A stretch of DNA of 64,000 bases from Heterodera schachtii (GCA_023374025.1 SIJG01000170.1:27132-91131); one strand, 5' to 3'. Numbered from the stretch's first letter, positions 1 to 12,750 are shown. Numbers and translations are program-made. Notes: generated by a model not told the origin, from the sequence alone.

Positions 1-215
1 GTATTCCTAATTAATTTTATTAAGAATTTTGTTCACATTTTCAAAAATTTTCAGTATTCCCCCCTTGGTGGTTGAATTAACTTTTAAATTTTTACAACGC
101 TCGGGGTCCCCGGCCCCCCGACTATGTGTCGGGGGGTCGGGGGGCGACATGTCAGGGGTCGGGTCGGGGAATAGGCCCAAAAATGTCGGGGGTCGGGGTC
201 GAGGCTTAACAGTAG
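1..215 (+). repeat. G-rich dispersed repeat, right-hand copy (cut by window start)
   Basis: An AT-rich lead (from about base 10) is followed from base 98 by runs of the type gtcggggggtcgggg. The order of landmarks matches 62485-62748: a ttttattaagaa stretch, a short ggtgg/cgtgg tract, ttaacttttaaattttta, then the G-rich part with gacatgtc, ending in ggcttaac. It is therefore a partial copy of the 3' portion of the 61659-62748 element. The open frame at 29-253 runs across this repeat with glycine/arginine-rich low-complexity translation and is not a gene. The end (ggcttaacagta) differs slightly from the other copy's ggcttaacccta. Confidence 0.75.
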
Positions 216-3053
216 TTAAAACTGTTGGATTTGATTTAAAATATAAATTTTAAATCGTATATTTAGTGACTTTTTTGCCCTTTATGCACTTTTTGTTATT
301 TTTTGTCCTCCAACCACAAAAATTTTAATTACAAATTCATTAAAAATAAAATCCATTTTTTAAATTGTTAGCGGGTGACATATAATTGACCATTTTTTAA
401 ACATTTCTTCTCTCTCATTTCCATTCCGATTTTAGTGCATATGTTGTAGAGAAAATTAAGCTGAACAAAAGCTCTGGTCAGATAAATTGTTTAAAACCTT
501 TAAAGAAAATTATGACATGTTTTAAATATTTAGCGGATCTTACAATCCATTTTACAAAATGTGAGCGAGTGCACATCAATTGTAACCGAAAATACAATTG
601 GAATATACAAATTTGCAACAAATTGACTTTTTTCTACTTTACAGAGGTATAACTTTGAAATTTTTCTTTGAGAAGAAAAGCCGTACGAATACTTAGTAAT
701 TAAATTTAAAAATAAAAGTCTAAGTAATTATTGGATAATGTTTATGATTAGAAGCATATTAAATCCACAAATTTTAATTAAATTGAAGTTCAGACTAAAA
801 AAAGTTAAATAATAAGAGAAATAATAATTTCTATTTAAATTTTTTGTTTTTTTCACTAAAAATTAGATATAATATTCTTCGAAATATTAAAAATTCAAAA
901 TAACATTAGAAATTTATTGAATTTAAATAAATTTCCAATTTTTTTCATTAAAATAAATATAAAACGAAAAAAACAATTTGCTATGATAATTGATGAGAAG
1001 CAAAAACTCTGCGTACATGTCAAGATTACTTAAAAAACAATAATTAATCTTGCTTAAATATGGAAATATACTAAATTTTTTAGTTTTTGGACATTAAATT
1101 TAAAATTTTCTTAATATTTTTCAACTGAGATTAAAAAAAATTATTTTCACAATTAATTTATAAAAATAATGCTAAATTATGTTTTATTTAATGTAGCGCA
1201 TGTTTTTAAATTCGAAATAACTTTAAATTATTTTGTGATTTTGAATACCGAATTTGCCATATGGTTTCCCAAATGTTTACCAATTGATAAGTATTAATTT
1301 TGATTCTGTAATCTATCTATTTATTCCAATGAAATATAAGATTATAAGTTAGTGATATTTGTACACATTAATTTAATCATGGTGCAATTATATAAAAACC
1401 TAAATAGTCCTATTTTTCCTATAAATGTTTTTCCTTTTTTTAATTAAATTCGTTTTGTTTCTTTTATAAATAATACAATTTTATATGCTTTGGTTTTTAT
1501 TTTTTGATTGAAAACAATTAATTTTTTTAAGCTTTTCTATTTATCTCATTTTTAGTGAAAGCACATTTGATTTAATAAAATTAGAAAAATTTCACTATTC
1601 TTTTTTGATTTATCTTCAAATTTTTTTTCCCACAACTTTTATTTTTTCTTTTTCCTTTTATTATCCGTTTGTTTTCAAAAATTTCTCAAGGGCTAAAAAA
1701 TTGATTAAATAATATTTTTAAATTTTTATTTTGAATTTTAAAATATTTTATAATAATTATCCATAATTATTATCGACGCCATGAGGCTTAATCATTTAAA
1801 AAATAAAAAATTTAATTTTATACCTTTAATATTTAGAGGCATTTAAGATGTAGGAAAATTTGGTGTGATTTGTTAAGTTTACGCTCTTTTATGTAGAAAT
1901 AAAAATATTTTAATTTTATAGATTATTATTCAATTAACTTATTAAAATTATTATTTCTATTCAAGGTTTTGACTTTTTTAAGTTCTAATCTAACAATTCT
2001 GTTTTTTTAATTATTTTTTGTTCCAATTTTCTCCTTTTGGTTTTACATAAATATTTTAGTATAGTAATTTAAATTTTTAATTAAATTTTATTATTGATAT
2101 CGATTTTTATAAAGTTAGGGATCGCGATTCGAGATTGGCATCAAGCCGGGATAAAATTGTCACAAGGGAAAATCCTTATTTTTTTAATGTTTTGTAAATT
2201 TGTGCATGTTTGCTTTTTTATATAAATTTTTAGGTTTTAAAGAATTTATATAACTTTTTTTTGTTGTAATTTTTGAAAAATTTTTTCCTTAATGAATTTT
2301 TATAAAAAAAGAAACATCAATATCTAAAAAAATAAAAACATTCTTACTTTTTTCATTGATTATTTAATCAATTTTTGCGCAATTATTTTAATTGTTAAAA
2401 TTAAAGTCATAAATTATATTAAATTTAGTTACATTTTTGAATATGCGTTTTTTAAATCTCTTGCTTTTCGTTTTTAAAAAGATTTCTTTGTTGAGGGCTG
2501 TAATATATTTATATTATTAGGCTCTTAAACTGGGATATAGAAATTTTTTATATTTTTTTATCTTTTTTTTCTTTAATCTCGTGCGCAATTTTTTTTTGTT
2601 TAAAAATATTTGATATTTATTGTTATTATTATATTTGTTATTATATTTTTTGTTATACATACTTAACAATTTGGAGAGGTGTCAGTGATTAAGCAAATAT
2701 TTTTTAATTTATCATTAAGTCTATAAAACTATTTATTTATTTTTTGATTATTTATTAGGTTTCATGTATGTTGTTTATATATTTTTATTCGAAGTAAAAT
2801 AATAAATAGATTTTTATTTAATTGTCAATTTCAGTTTTAGTTTAATTAATGCCTTTTATTTTATTGACAAAAGATAAACTCAATCTCATTATTAAAGTAA
2901 TTTTATTGTAATTTCTTTTTGAACTATAAAAAAATAATAGTTGATTTTTATAACTTTTAGCATCTATAATATTTTAATGTTTAAATGTTTACAAAATTAA
3001 ATAATTTATGAAATAATAATAATAATTTGAATCATTTAATTTTGAATATTGGA
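216..3053. other. AT-rich desert, mostly T-rich, no gene seen
   Basis: Homopolymer-rich sequence with dense stop codons in all frames. The only compositional break is about 2115-2175, where cgcgattcgagattgg is followed by a tcaagccggg stretch. That is a weak, probably truncated relative of the repeat best seen at 10999-11165. I see nothing else. Confidence 0.6.
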
Positions 3054-3240
3054 TTTTTTATTCTTGTATTTTTTGCAGCAATAATTCTAAAAATTTTATG
3101 AAAGACGCGGGCAAAGCAGTTTTGAAAGTGCCACAAGAGAAAAGTGTGAAATTTTTAACTTGTGATTAAAAGCTCTTATCAAAATAAAAACCATAAAAAT
3201 TTATGGGCCCAGAATTCTGAAAATTCATGAATTTTTAAAA
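3054..3240 (+). repeat. Dispersed repeat, copy 1 of 2
   Basis: Shares a long diverged match with 23694-23860. Common landmarks in order are ttttgc(a/c)gcaata, a gcgcggg/acgcggg core, cagttttgaaa, tgccacaagagaaaa, tgtgaaa, gtgattaaaag, and a gggcccagaattctga / gggtccaaaattctga tail. The other copy is in the same orientation. There is no coding potential and no terminal repeats, so the family class is unknown. Confidence 0.7.
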
Positions 3241-6200
3241 AATAAAAACCAAACAAAAAAAAATGCATTTTTGTAAAAGAATTCAAAATTTTGTTGTAGG
3301 GATAAAAGTGGGCAATTTTGGTTTCCTTTTTTTAGTTAATTTTTTTTGAATCTCATATTTTTTTCAATTAATTAACAAAAAATACATGACTTTTGTCTTT
3401 ATATTTACCAAATAATTATTAATAATTACAAACTTATTATCGTTTTTTTACAAAAATTAATTAAAAAGCTGCTTTTGTCAGAATATCATTCATTAACTAA
3501 TGAATTACAGAACTAATAAACGACAATTTCCATTATTATATATCGTATTTTCCAGTGTCGCAATGCTTAATAACTAAAAAAAATTAATGATTAAATAATA
3601 AAACAAATAAAAAATTATAATAAACCAAATAAAAGATCTCAGTAATAAAAATACAACAAAAAGTTCATTTAATAATTTAAATAATAGAATAAAATATTAT
3701 TGTAATAATTTAAAAAAATTTACATTTTTAATTAATATTCAGCTAATTTAATTGGTTTTTAACTTAATAAAAAATTTAATAAAGTTAAATTAAAAATTTT
3801 AAAATAAGAAAATATTTATTTCAAAATGTAACAAAATTAAGCTAAATTTTCTGTAATTTTTGGGATAGATTCTTAAGGCTGTATTTTTCATTTTTATTGT
3901 ATTTTCATAATAAGTTTTGTATAAATGCCAAAATAGTGAATTTAGTTTTCGTATTTGGGAAATCTATAAAATAAGTAATTTTAAGTTGTTTTTTTTTTTG
4001 CTGTTGTTTGTGGGAGAGCATATTTTCATCTATGCACTTTTTGTTATTGGTATTTTATTTTTCTCTAAAGTTGGCATTCCATCTACAAATATTAAAAGGC
4101 GAAAACAAAGAATTGTTCAACTCGGATTGGGAAAATAAATTATTTGCTAAAAACTAAAATAGTTGTTTTGCTTTAATGAAATTAATTCTTAAAACGTGAA
4201 AAAAGAGAAAATATACAAAAAAATTATTCACACGAATCGAATCGTTATCTGAGACAACTTAAACATAAATTAAAAAATGGTTATGAATTATTTTAATTTA
4301 AATGAATTAAACTGTCATAAAAATAATTGTTAAAAGTTCAACAAATTAATTCTAAATAATTAATTAATGTAACAAAATCCAATTTAAAATAAAATCAATT
4401 ATTTTAAATTACCCTTATAAAAAAGTGCATGTTAACTTAAAAAAATAATAACATTTATATAATTAATTCAAAATATTTTTAATTGAAAATTGTTATTTTA
4501 TTTAATAATTTTTAATTACTTATTTAAACGTGAATTGATCTATCTATCCATTAAAAATTTCTTGTAATTTTTTTAATAGATAAAACATAATAAATATTTT
4601 ATTTTAAATACTTGATTTTTAAAATTTTTTTAAATTTTTATTTATAATTGTAAAAAAATGATATTTGTAAATTGTGTTTATATAAATATTTAGTACTTTT
4701 CCTTTATGTCGCTTTTTTTTATTAGCATGAATTAGGTGCCATGAATAATTGAAAAATCTATTTTTAAAAACAATGAATACTAGTAATATAAATTATTAAC
4801 AAATATTTTATATTTTTTCAAATAAGGAAAAATTGAAAATAAAATAGTATTAATAAAAAATTCAAATTTTGGCGATCAATTTTTGAGAAAATTTTTCATT
4901 TCTTAGGGTTTTAAACATGTTATGGTTTCTTTACTGATTATTGTGTGTTAATTTCTTATTAACTGCTTGGTTATATATTTTATTTCTTCTGTAATTGAGT
5001 AAATATTTTTTCATTAGACTAAGAATTAATTAAAATTTGATTAAATTCTATGATCATTTTTCTTGTGTAATTCCCATTTTACTGAAAACAGCTCGATAAA
5101 TAAAGCACCTAAGTTGAGTTTTTTATTCATTTTTAATTTTAATAGTAATAATAAAAATAAGATATTGTATGGCTTTTACTTTTTAAATTACATTTTTTCT
5201 TTATTTTTACAATTAATAGTTTTAATTTAGATTAAAAAAAAAGATTTCATTATGTGTCTTGAATTTTTATTTTATAAATATGATTTATTGAATAATCATT
5301 TATTTAATTCTTTTCTTTTGTTTAATTAATTGTAAAATTAGTTTATTTATTTTAATATATATCATTTATTCTTTGTGTTTTTTATCTCACGGCGTGATAT
5401 GTGTGTTTCATAGATTTATTATAATGTTTTTGAAAAAATTAGGTCTTTCTTATAAAATCTTAATATTTTAAAAAAATTTGAAAATTAAAAACAAAATCAC
5501 ATACTAATGAATAAAAGAAAAAAACTTATTTAAATACAAGCACATATAAATAAATTAAAGATTAATTTGGTTTAAATTCTCTAAAAAAGTCCATCAAAAT
5601 AAATTAAATTTTGGCAATGATATGTAAAACTTCTAGTTATACAAAAATAATATAAAAAATATTCAATATAATTATAATATTAAAATAAACATGGGATGAT
5701 TTTTTTCGACGCATACGGCAACCAATCAAGAAGTAATAGAAATGTTTATTAAGCAATAAAACAACATTATTAAAAAAATGTAAACATTGAATTTTATGAA
5801 ATGTAAAATAGAAAAGACAAACTTTGAATAACAAAATTAGTTCTAAATAAAATACCATTAGATTATAACAAATTCTTAAAAAAATCGCTGGAAAATTAGA
5901 GACAGTTTAAAAAATTTAATTCCCAAAAGAGGCAAAAAAATAAAGGTGTTTGTTTAAGACAGTTTGTTTTTCCATTTCTTTAAACTTTTTGCTCTCAACT
6001 ATTAATTAGTTGAGTATATAAATGTAGAAATAATTGTCGGTTCCTTTTCTCATCATTAATTTATTGAAAAAATATTTTATTTCTTTTAATTAGTTATATT
6101 TATTGTTTTTTAGCTTTATATATGATTCAAATGGCTAAAAAAAATTTCTTATCACAATCAGCCTTGTTAGGTTAATTTCTAATTGTTTTTAAATATAATT

Positions 6201-7360
6201 TTAAGAATTTGTCTGTTAACATAGATTTTTATACAATAAAATTTAATACTAAATCAAAAATTTTCTAATTAGGAAGTTAATGTCAATTACGTTTTAACCT
6301 TTGCCCGGTTTTTAAATTCAAATATCATTTAATGAATTATTTAAAATTAATGGATGAAATTTATTCCTATTTTAATTATTAATAAATTTATTATTTATTT
6401 ATTTTATTCGTTAAAATGTTTTAAAAAATATATTGCATTTTTGAAATTGATTATATTTTTTGAAAAATTAACTTTTATTAGCGTCACAATTGGTTTTTTT
6501 TTCTCGTTTCTTAAAAATTTTCTTTATTATTATTTATTTAGAACTGGCAAAAAAACAATAAAACTTAAACTATAATTATTTTGCTAATATTAGAAAGTTT
6601 GCAAATAGCTTAAAATTTTTCATTATTATTTTTTCAATTTATAATTTAAAAATAAAAAAAATTCGCAAGTTCTTATCGCTTGACATTACAGCTTGAATCT
6701 TTTTCAATTTATTTCATATGATTGATTAAGATAAGTAACAAATTTGATTAAATATAATTATTTTTGAAGTATTAATTTTATATTTTTCAAATTAATTTTA
6801 TATATTTTTTTCGCTATTGTGTTTTGTAAAATAATTTTCCGTTATTCAATTTTTTGTATTCTTTATTAATATTGTTTGTTGCTTAATTATTCATTTTTAT
6901 TAATCCTTGTCAAAATGCATATACATTTTTGGACTAACTTTCCTACCATTTTGACAAATTTTGTTTTCATTTATTAGAATTATTTATTTTATTTTTTACA
7001 TGAATATTTATTTATCACTCCTAGCGTTAATTCCGTTTTAATTGGTTTTTTGCACTAAAGAATACTTGTAGATTGTTTTTCATTAATTCTTTTTATCATT
7101 TTATTTATCATTACGGAAGTTATACAAAATAATTAAAATAGGATAATTATTGGTTTAAACTTTTTTAATTCAAAAAATATAATAAAAAATATTTTATTCT
7201 TTTATTTTGAAAACTTGAAAAATATTTTTTAATTTTTTGGGAATACTATAAAAATTTAGGAAATTAAATGATATTAGTAATTTAATAATAAAGTTTTATG
7301 TTTTTTTATAATTTGTAAAAAATTTGTCCGTGTTTAGCGTATATTTTGGAAATTTTTTTT
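3241..7360. other. AT-rich desert with a hAT-type relic at about 4855-4915
   Basis: A-rich at about 3.5-4.5 kb and 5.46-5.95 kb, otherwise T-rich. At 4855-4915 the run aaattttggcgatca, ttttgagaaaat, ttcttaggg matches in reverse the relic at 44640-45075, and the ttcttaggg piece also occurs inside the MITEs at 40091 and 52803. Open frames at 3917-4138, 5637-5858 and 6354-6575 are Phe/Leu/Ile/Lys-rich chance frames. A segment at 6860-6922 recurs at 55476-55540 and 63408-63470. Confidence 0.5.
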
Positions 7361-7475
7361 ACACTTTTTGTTCGAATTCGGGTCATGGGTTCGGAATTAT
7401 GCAAATCCGAGCTCAGATTCGTAATTAGAACCCTTGAAAACCCTCGGAAACTAATTTTAGTCCAAAATAAAAAAT
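7361..7475 (+). repeat. GTTCGAATTCGGGT-type dispersed repeat
   Basis: Carries the family hallmark ctttttgttcgaattcgg, then a ggttcggaatt box, a cagattcgt box, cccttgaaaaccctcgg and aactaattttagtcc. Other copies lie at 9712-9850, 10792-11500 (four arms), 46531-46630 and 58632-58765. Overlapping frames on both strands at 7306-7552 are by-products of this repeat. Confidence 0.75.
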
Positions 7476-9711
7476 TTGCTTTTATAAAGTTTTTACGGTA
7501 TATTCTCATTTGTAAAACTTCTTCTATTTTATTTTTTATTAAAAAGTTATAAATTTTTAAGAATTTATAATAATAAAACTTTTTAATAAATTCACAATTA
7601 TTATTTTATATTCTCACTTCTTGCAAAACAGTAGGAATCCATAAAGTTTAATTTTCGGTATTTTTTTTCATGCCAATTAATTAGTTTGCGAGGTGCTTAT
7701 TTTAATTGAAAGTTTCCATGGATATATAAGAAACATACTCTAGCAACACATCAAAAAGGTTTAATATTAGCGCCATTTTTCATCACTAGGAATCACTATT
7801 TTGCGCTTGCCACTATAAAAACATTGTGAAAGTTGGCCATTAAAATAGTTCTTTTTTGCCACCTATTTTTTTTTGGAAAAAGCAAGCCGCGAAAAAAACT
7901 AGTTTTATTTTTTATTTAAATTTGAATTTGTTTTATTTTTTATTTCCTGTGGATTTTATTTTTTTTGATGTTGTTTGCTACCTCATTTCGTAAAACACTG
8001 GTTTTTCCTGTTTTAAAATTGAATTTAATAAAAATTTTTATTTCTTGATCCTATGATATAAGTTACTAACTATCAATTTAAATAATTTTGAAAATTTGAA
8101 ATATTATAATTCCTGAACTTATTATGCATTTTTTATATTACTTTTTTTGATTTGTATTAATTAACCTTTTATTTCTCTTTTAATTTTTTAATTCTATCTT
8201 TTTATGAGAAACAAAATTAAACATCTTATTATTATACATAACATACAATTATTTTAGTAAGACGTTTTTATATGTAATCATTATTCTTTTTATATTCAAT
8301 TTTTTATTTATATTTGTGTGTGAACACAATTTCAAGACTTTTCATAAACATTAATTTAATGTTGTTTTTAACAACATTTTTAAATAAATTTTCATACATA
8401 TTCTGACTCTTGTGAGTTTCTCTTTGACAATAATAAGTTTTTTTTTTATAATATTTTTTTGTTATAAGAATTTTTAATTAGGTAATTAAATTACAAAAAA
8501 ATTTCCTCTTTTTTCATAAAAATAATTCCAAAAAATCGATAAATGTTTCAGTAAATTTCAAATTAATTTTATTTTTATTTATTCTTTATTATTTATGTGC
8601 TTTATTAAGAATTTCATCATTTATTTTGACTTTATAGCTGTTTTTAAAACCCTTTGTATAATAGTAGTTATAGTTTTTTTTTAATTTAATGCTGAATCTT
8701 CGAAAGAAATTATCATTGTTTTAAAAAAAATTTATAAAATATGTAGTAATTTTTATTAAGATTTGTTTAATTCATTTCATTTATTAAATTATTGTAAAAT
8801 AATTTTAATTTTTTTTTAATCTTTTTTTGCTCATTTAATCTCATGCGCAAGCTCATTTGTAGTAGTTGACCATTTTGGTTGAATTGTTTATGAATTTTAG
8901 GTAATTTAAAATTATAGGAATATTATTTCATGTTAATAATTCAATAAAGAGCATATTCTAACTGTTGTATAATAATAATCATTTATGAATTTGCAATTTA
9001 TTAAATCTTATTTTGTTTTTTATATAATTATATATTTTAATTTAATAAAATTGATAATTGTAAAATTCGTTTAAATTATTATCTTTTAATCTTTTTCTTT
9101 TCATCTCATGTGCAGTCAGTTGAACATTTAGTGAATGAACGGTGATCAGATTTTTTAATTAAATTTGAAAATTAACAGCACTCACATTATCACGATCTCA
9201 TTTAAATTTATTATATGATTTTTATTAATTTAAAAGTTTGTTTCTTCAAAATTATATTTTAATTGCTTCTTCACGGTGTACTTTTAGAATTTAGAATTTA
9301 GTTTGTTTTCTTTAAAAAATACTTTTTAATATAAACTTTTCTAAAACATGATTTAAAAATAATTTAATGATATTTATTTATTTTTTATTTATTTACATTA
9401 TATATGGACTAATATTTACAAAATAATAAATTTAATTTATGGTTGTTGAATAATTAGTAAAATTTATTTATTTACATTGATTTTTTTGATCAACATCAAA
9501 AGTTATCTTAGAATGAATTTTTTCAGAATTTTCCAAAATATTGATTTTGTTTAAGAAAAATAAAATTACTTTAAACATATTATGACAATTCAAATTTGAG
9601 GCTGCAATTAGACTTTCTTTCTTAATTATATATGAACTTAAGCAATGTGACTATTGATTTTTAATATTTTATTATAAAAACAATTTTTGTAAAAAGAATT
9701 TTAATTATTTT
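7476..9711. other. T-rich desert with two recurring GC-richer cores
   Basis: Cores at about 8842-8890 (tctcatgcgcaagctcat) and about 9105-9150 (tctcatgtgcagtcagttga) share a preceding ttttaatctttttt-type tract and resemble each other. On the minus strand the first core opens a 29-codon ATG frame at 8767-8856, rich in Lys and Asn. A parallel minus-strand frame next to the second core is 20 codons and similar in composition. I treat these as copies of an old repeat, not genes. Confidence 0.45.
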
Positions 9712-9850
9712 GGTTGAGATTGGGTCCGGGGTTTGCAATTGGGTAAATCTGAATTCATATTCGTAACCTGCACCATTGAAAACCTCCTTAAACTGATTTT
9801 TTGCTAAAAATAAAAAAGTTAAATTAGTGACACCATTCTATAGGATTCCC
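9712..9850 (+). repeat. GTTCGAATTCGGGT-type dispersed repeat
   Basis: Diverged copy: gattgggtccggggtttgca, then aattgggtaaa, attcatattcgtaacc, a ccattgaaaacctcc block, and the downstream tail with gtgacaccattctatagga. That tail parallels the ccat...tagtattacc tails of the copies at 10999 and 46531. Confidence 0.65.
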
Positions 9851-10791
9851 GAAATTTTAGTTAGCTCTTTGATAGACAATTTTAATCTTTTGTAGCCATT
9901 TTTAATGAGCTTTATAAACAAATTGCTTATAATATTAAATATTCATTTATGAATATTTTTAAAATGCTTTTCGTAATTGACTTTAAAATTTATCGTTTCT
10001 CTTATCTAAAATTATGTTTTCCTAGAAGCTGGTTTTACTATTAATTTTTTTATTTGGTCTGAAAAGAAAAACATTTCATCATGTTTTTAAATAATTGTGG
10101 TTTTAGATAGTTTTTTTCATAATTAGTGTTATATAACTAATAAATTTAATTGATATCAAAACAAAAAGTTCAAATTTATAAAGCAAAAAATAAAATAAAA
10201 AATTTACATATAAATGAATTTATACGATAAAATTTAATTACTTTGATTAAGAAATAATTAGGAATTATTCATGATCATGAAATTAATAGTTGCTATATCA
10301 ATAACCGTTGTTATTTCAAATATTTTAAAACATAAAAAAATTTTAAAAAATCAAAAACGAATTTATAAAATGCAAAAAGAAAGCAATTAAACAAGATTAA
10401 ATTTATTTAATTTTAATTAATTATTAGGAATCAGAGAAATATAAATGTAATTATTTATACAGCAATATCATTAATATAATTATGTATGTCAATTTTGCTT
10501 TCGGCTAATTAAATAAAATGCAATCCTAAAATTCAAAATCTAATAAGTAACGAGATTAATATAGCTAATAATTAATAGAATAATAATAAATTTAATATTT
10601 ATTACATGGTTATAGATTTAGTATTTTTTCAAAGATTTTTTGGTTTTTCTACTAGATTTTTTTTTTGAAAAATTTTCCTTCAATAGAGTTTATTTACAGA
10701 AATATGTATGTAAAATATGAAATATGAAGAAAAAATCTTAAATATGAAAAAAATGGAAATAAAAAAGTTTCATAGAAGCATCAAAGCACCG
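9851..10791. other. AT-rich spacer
   Basis: T-rich to about 10.1 kb, then turning A-rich. No repeat landmarks, RNA gene or supported open frame seen. Confidence 0.5.
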
Positions 10792-10900
10792 ATTCTGGCA
10801 TCTGACATAATTTTGACCAATTTCAAATCCCAGACCCGAATTCGAGCAAAAACTTTAAAATCTAAAATTTTCAAAATTCTGAATTTTGTTCTTAAATTGA
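10792..10900 (-). repeat. GTTCGAATTCGGGT-type repeat, inverted arm 1
   Basis: Read on the minus strand it gives gctcgaattcgggtc, tgggatttgaaattgg and atgtcagatgcca, the same box order as the direct copies. The open frame 10717-10914 runs through this repeat and is not a gene. Confidence 0.65.
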
Positions 10901-10998
10901 TTAAAACATGCTGAATTTAGTCAAAAACTATTGTAATAGTAAAAATGGTTATCTATGCAAATTCTATAAAAATTGAGAATTTTGAAAAGTTAGGTTTT

Positions 10999-11165
10999 CG
11001 ACTTTTTGTTCGAATTCGAGTCCGCGATTCGAAATTGATTAAAATAAATGTCAGATTCGTGTTCAACGACCCCGAAAACCCTTAGAAACTTACTTTCAGT
11101 GACTTTTAAAAAGTTTAATATTTTTCAAAAAGGAGTTTTACCATCCGGTAGTATTACCCCATTTT
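10999..11165 (+). repeat. GTTCGAATTCGGGT-type repeat, direct arm 2
   Basis: Best copy in the window: cgactttttgttcgaattcg, agtccgcgattcgaaattg, atgtcagattcgtgttca, cgaccccgaaaaccc, then aaaaaggagttttaccatcc and tagtattacccc. Confidence 0.75.
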
Positions 11166-11238
11166 CCATGATCAAAGGGAAAAAGTCATGAAAACATGCT
11201 ATTTCTGTGTCTCTCATGGTCGTTTATCAAGAATTTTG

Positions 11239-11294
11239 GCGCATGTTTCGACCAATTCTTAACCCGAATTTGAACAAATATTCAAAAGTTCGCA
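11239..11294 (-). repeat. GTTCGAATTCGGGT-type repeat, inverted arm 3
   Basis: On the minus strand it reads tgttcaaattcgggtt, aagaattggtcgaaacatg. It is the inverted counterpart of the arms either side, so arms 1-4 alternate in orientation. Confidence 0.55.
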
Positions 11295-11390
11295 GTGTTT
11301 TATGATGAAAACAAAGTTAAAGTCATTAGCGTTTAAATAAAAGATCATTTAAACCATTTGTAAACAAAAAATGGCAATTAGAAACTTTGA

Positions 11391-11500
11391 ATTTTCGACT
11401 TTTTGTTCGAATCCAGGATTTGGGGTTCGGTTCGAATTAGGTCGAAACAGATGTCAGAATCGGTTTCCCAGACCCTGAAAACCGTAAAACAAATTTATTC
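11391..11500 (+). repeat. GTTCGAATTCGGGT-type repeat, direct arm 4
   Basis: ttcgactttttgttcgaatc, ggatttggggttcgg, ttaggtcgaaacagatgtca, cagaccctgaaaacc. Same family and orientation as the arm at 10999, with an intervening inverted arm. Confidence 0.7.
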
Positions 11501-11545
11501 CAAAGTACAGATAACGTAAAGAAGGCTTTTTGGCTTTCTAGCAAA

Positions 11546-11629
11546 ATGGCGACGACGAATCCGCCGATTAACTGTTTATGCGGTCGTTATGTTCTAAGGT
11601 TAAATAAAAGAATTTATGCAGACGAATAA
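11546..11629 (+). other. Short open frame in a GC-richer island (27 codons), unproven
   Basis: aaaATGg start context followed by MATTNPPINCLCGRY and a lysine-rich end, with a TAA stop. The first half uses GC-rich codons (gcg acg acg aat ccg ccg), unlike the surrounding desert. I do not recognise it. It adjoins arm 4 of a repeat cluster, so it may be part of that element or a chance frame. Confidence 0.15.
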
Positions 11630-12197
11630 TGAAGAAAAAAATTATTTTGAAATAGTTTATAATTTTTAGTTTTTGTTTGTTTTCCAATTAAGAAAATTTT
11701 TTGTAAATTTTTTTTTCTCCATTTCTGGTAATAAAATATATTTAATATATTCTAAAAAAACCATAATAGTTAGACCAAACAAAATTTTTTTTATATCTTA
11801 ATTAAAAATGAATTCAAACAAATAATAATAATAATTAAAGAAAACAATTTCATAGTAAGAAATGGCTTTAAAAAAATTTCATGCCAGCCTAAAAAGAAAA
11901 TTGAGAGCAGGATAAATATTTTGAAAATATTTCTTTGACTTCTTATAAGATTATATAGAACTTTCATATAATTAATATTTTATAACAATAATTCATTTAC
12001 CTATTTTTAAGATTAAGACCGTTCGACTTCAAGAATGAGAAGAAAGAGACAATTAAATTTAAATGATAACAAAAAAAAAGTTCAAATAATATCCATTTTA
12101 TATTTAAATTAATTTTAAATCTTAACTGAAATAAATTTATATAAAAGTTTTTAAATATTGTAGGAATTTTGGTGGATGGCGGAGATGTAAAAGGTCA
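11630..12197. other. AT-rich spacer with one recurring segment
   Basis: No gene. The segment at about 11885-11960 (gccagcctaa, gaaaattgagagcaggataa, atatttctttgac) matches about 33040-33120 (gccaaagg, aaattgagagcagtataa, atatttctttaac) in the same orientation. This is one of the clear pairs showing that the A-rich background is repetitive. Confidence 0.5.
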
Positions 12198-12268
12198 GCC
12201 TGTGGTGGGAATTGAACCCATGACCCTTCCTTTCCGTGGAATGCTCTAACCACTGAGCTACACAGGGC
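12198..12268 (-). tRNA. tRNA-like sequence (SINE head or tRNA pseudogene)
   Basis: On the minus strand a clear pol III A box (tagctcagtgg, 12250-12260) and B box (ggttcaattcc, 12208-12218) are spaced as in a tRNA. The acceptor pairs over six of seven positions (cctgtg with cacagg), with a C-C mismatch at the outermost pair. The D stem gctc/gagc is intact and the T stem has one mismatch. The anticodon arm is abnormal: only ttcc/ggaa pairs, and the loop acggaaa would give anticodon GGA with C instead of the invariant T at position 33. A normal tRNA is therefore unlikely. Pairing continues outward beyond the acceptor: gtaaagggtg on the 5' side faces tgaccttttac on the 3' side. No run of four or more Ts follows immediately as a terminator. 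Confidence 0.55.
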
Positions 12269-12668
12269 ACCCTTTACACCCTTCTATTGCCCTTTTTCAT
12301 CAGAGCATATTTAAATACTTATAAAAATGAATTAATGGGTTGCTCATTACAAGATATGGTTCATAGATAAAATCAAGTTACTAATGAAATAGTAAATAAT
12401 GTAAATTAAAGGTACAAAGTTTTTTTTTAATTTTAAGTTTTAAAAAAGCATTCAAGAGAATTAAAAAAATAAACATTAAAATGAAAAAACTTAAAATTGT
12501 TTTTGTTTTAAATCATCTTTTTAAATTCATGCTTTAATAACAACTTTTTTTAGCGCAAGCTTTTTTCAAACAATTTTTTTTTGTGTAAGATTTAAGAAAT
12601 ATTCAAAAATTATAAAATTTTAAAATTTATGGGGCTTTAAATATAAAGAAAAAAATATTTTAAAATGG

Positions 12669-12750
12669 CGAAATATTTAATTATTATTGTAGAACATAAA
12701 GAAAAAATACGAAATATTCAATTATTATTGTAGAACATAAAGAAAAAATA
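12669..12750 (+). repeat. Two-copy 41-bp tandem duplication
   Basis: Two near-identical units (cgaaatatt(t/c)aattatta, ttgtagaacataaagaaaaa) begin at 12669 and 12710. One base difference is visible, so this is a recent local duplication. Confidence 0.85.

Noticed and set aside
12198..12268. A functional tRNA-Ser(GGA) or tRNA-Phe gene
   Set aside because: The anticodon stem and loop are abnormal (C33, short stem) and the first acceptor pair is mismatched.
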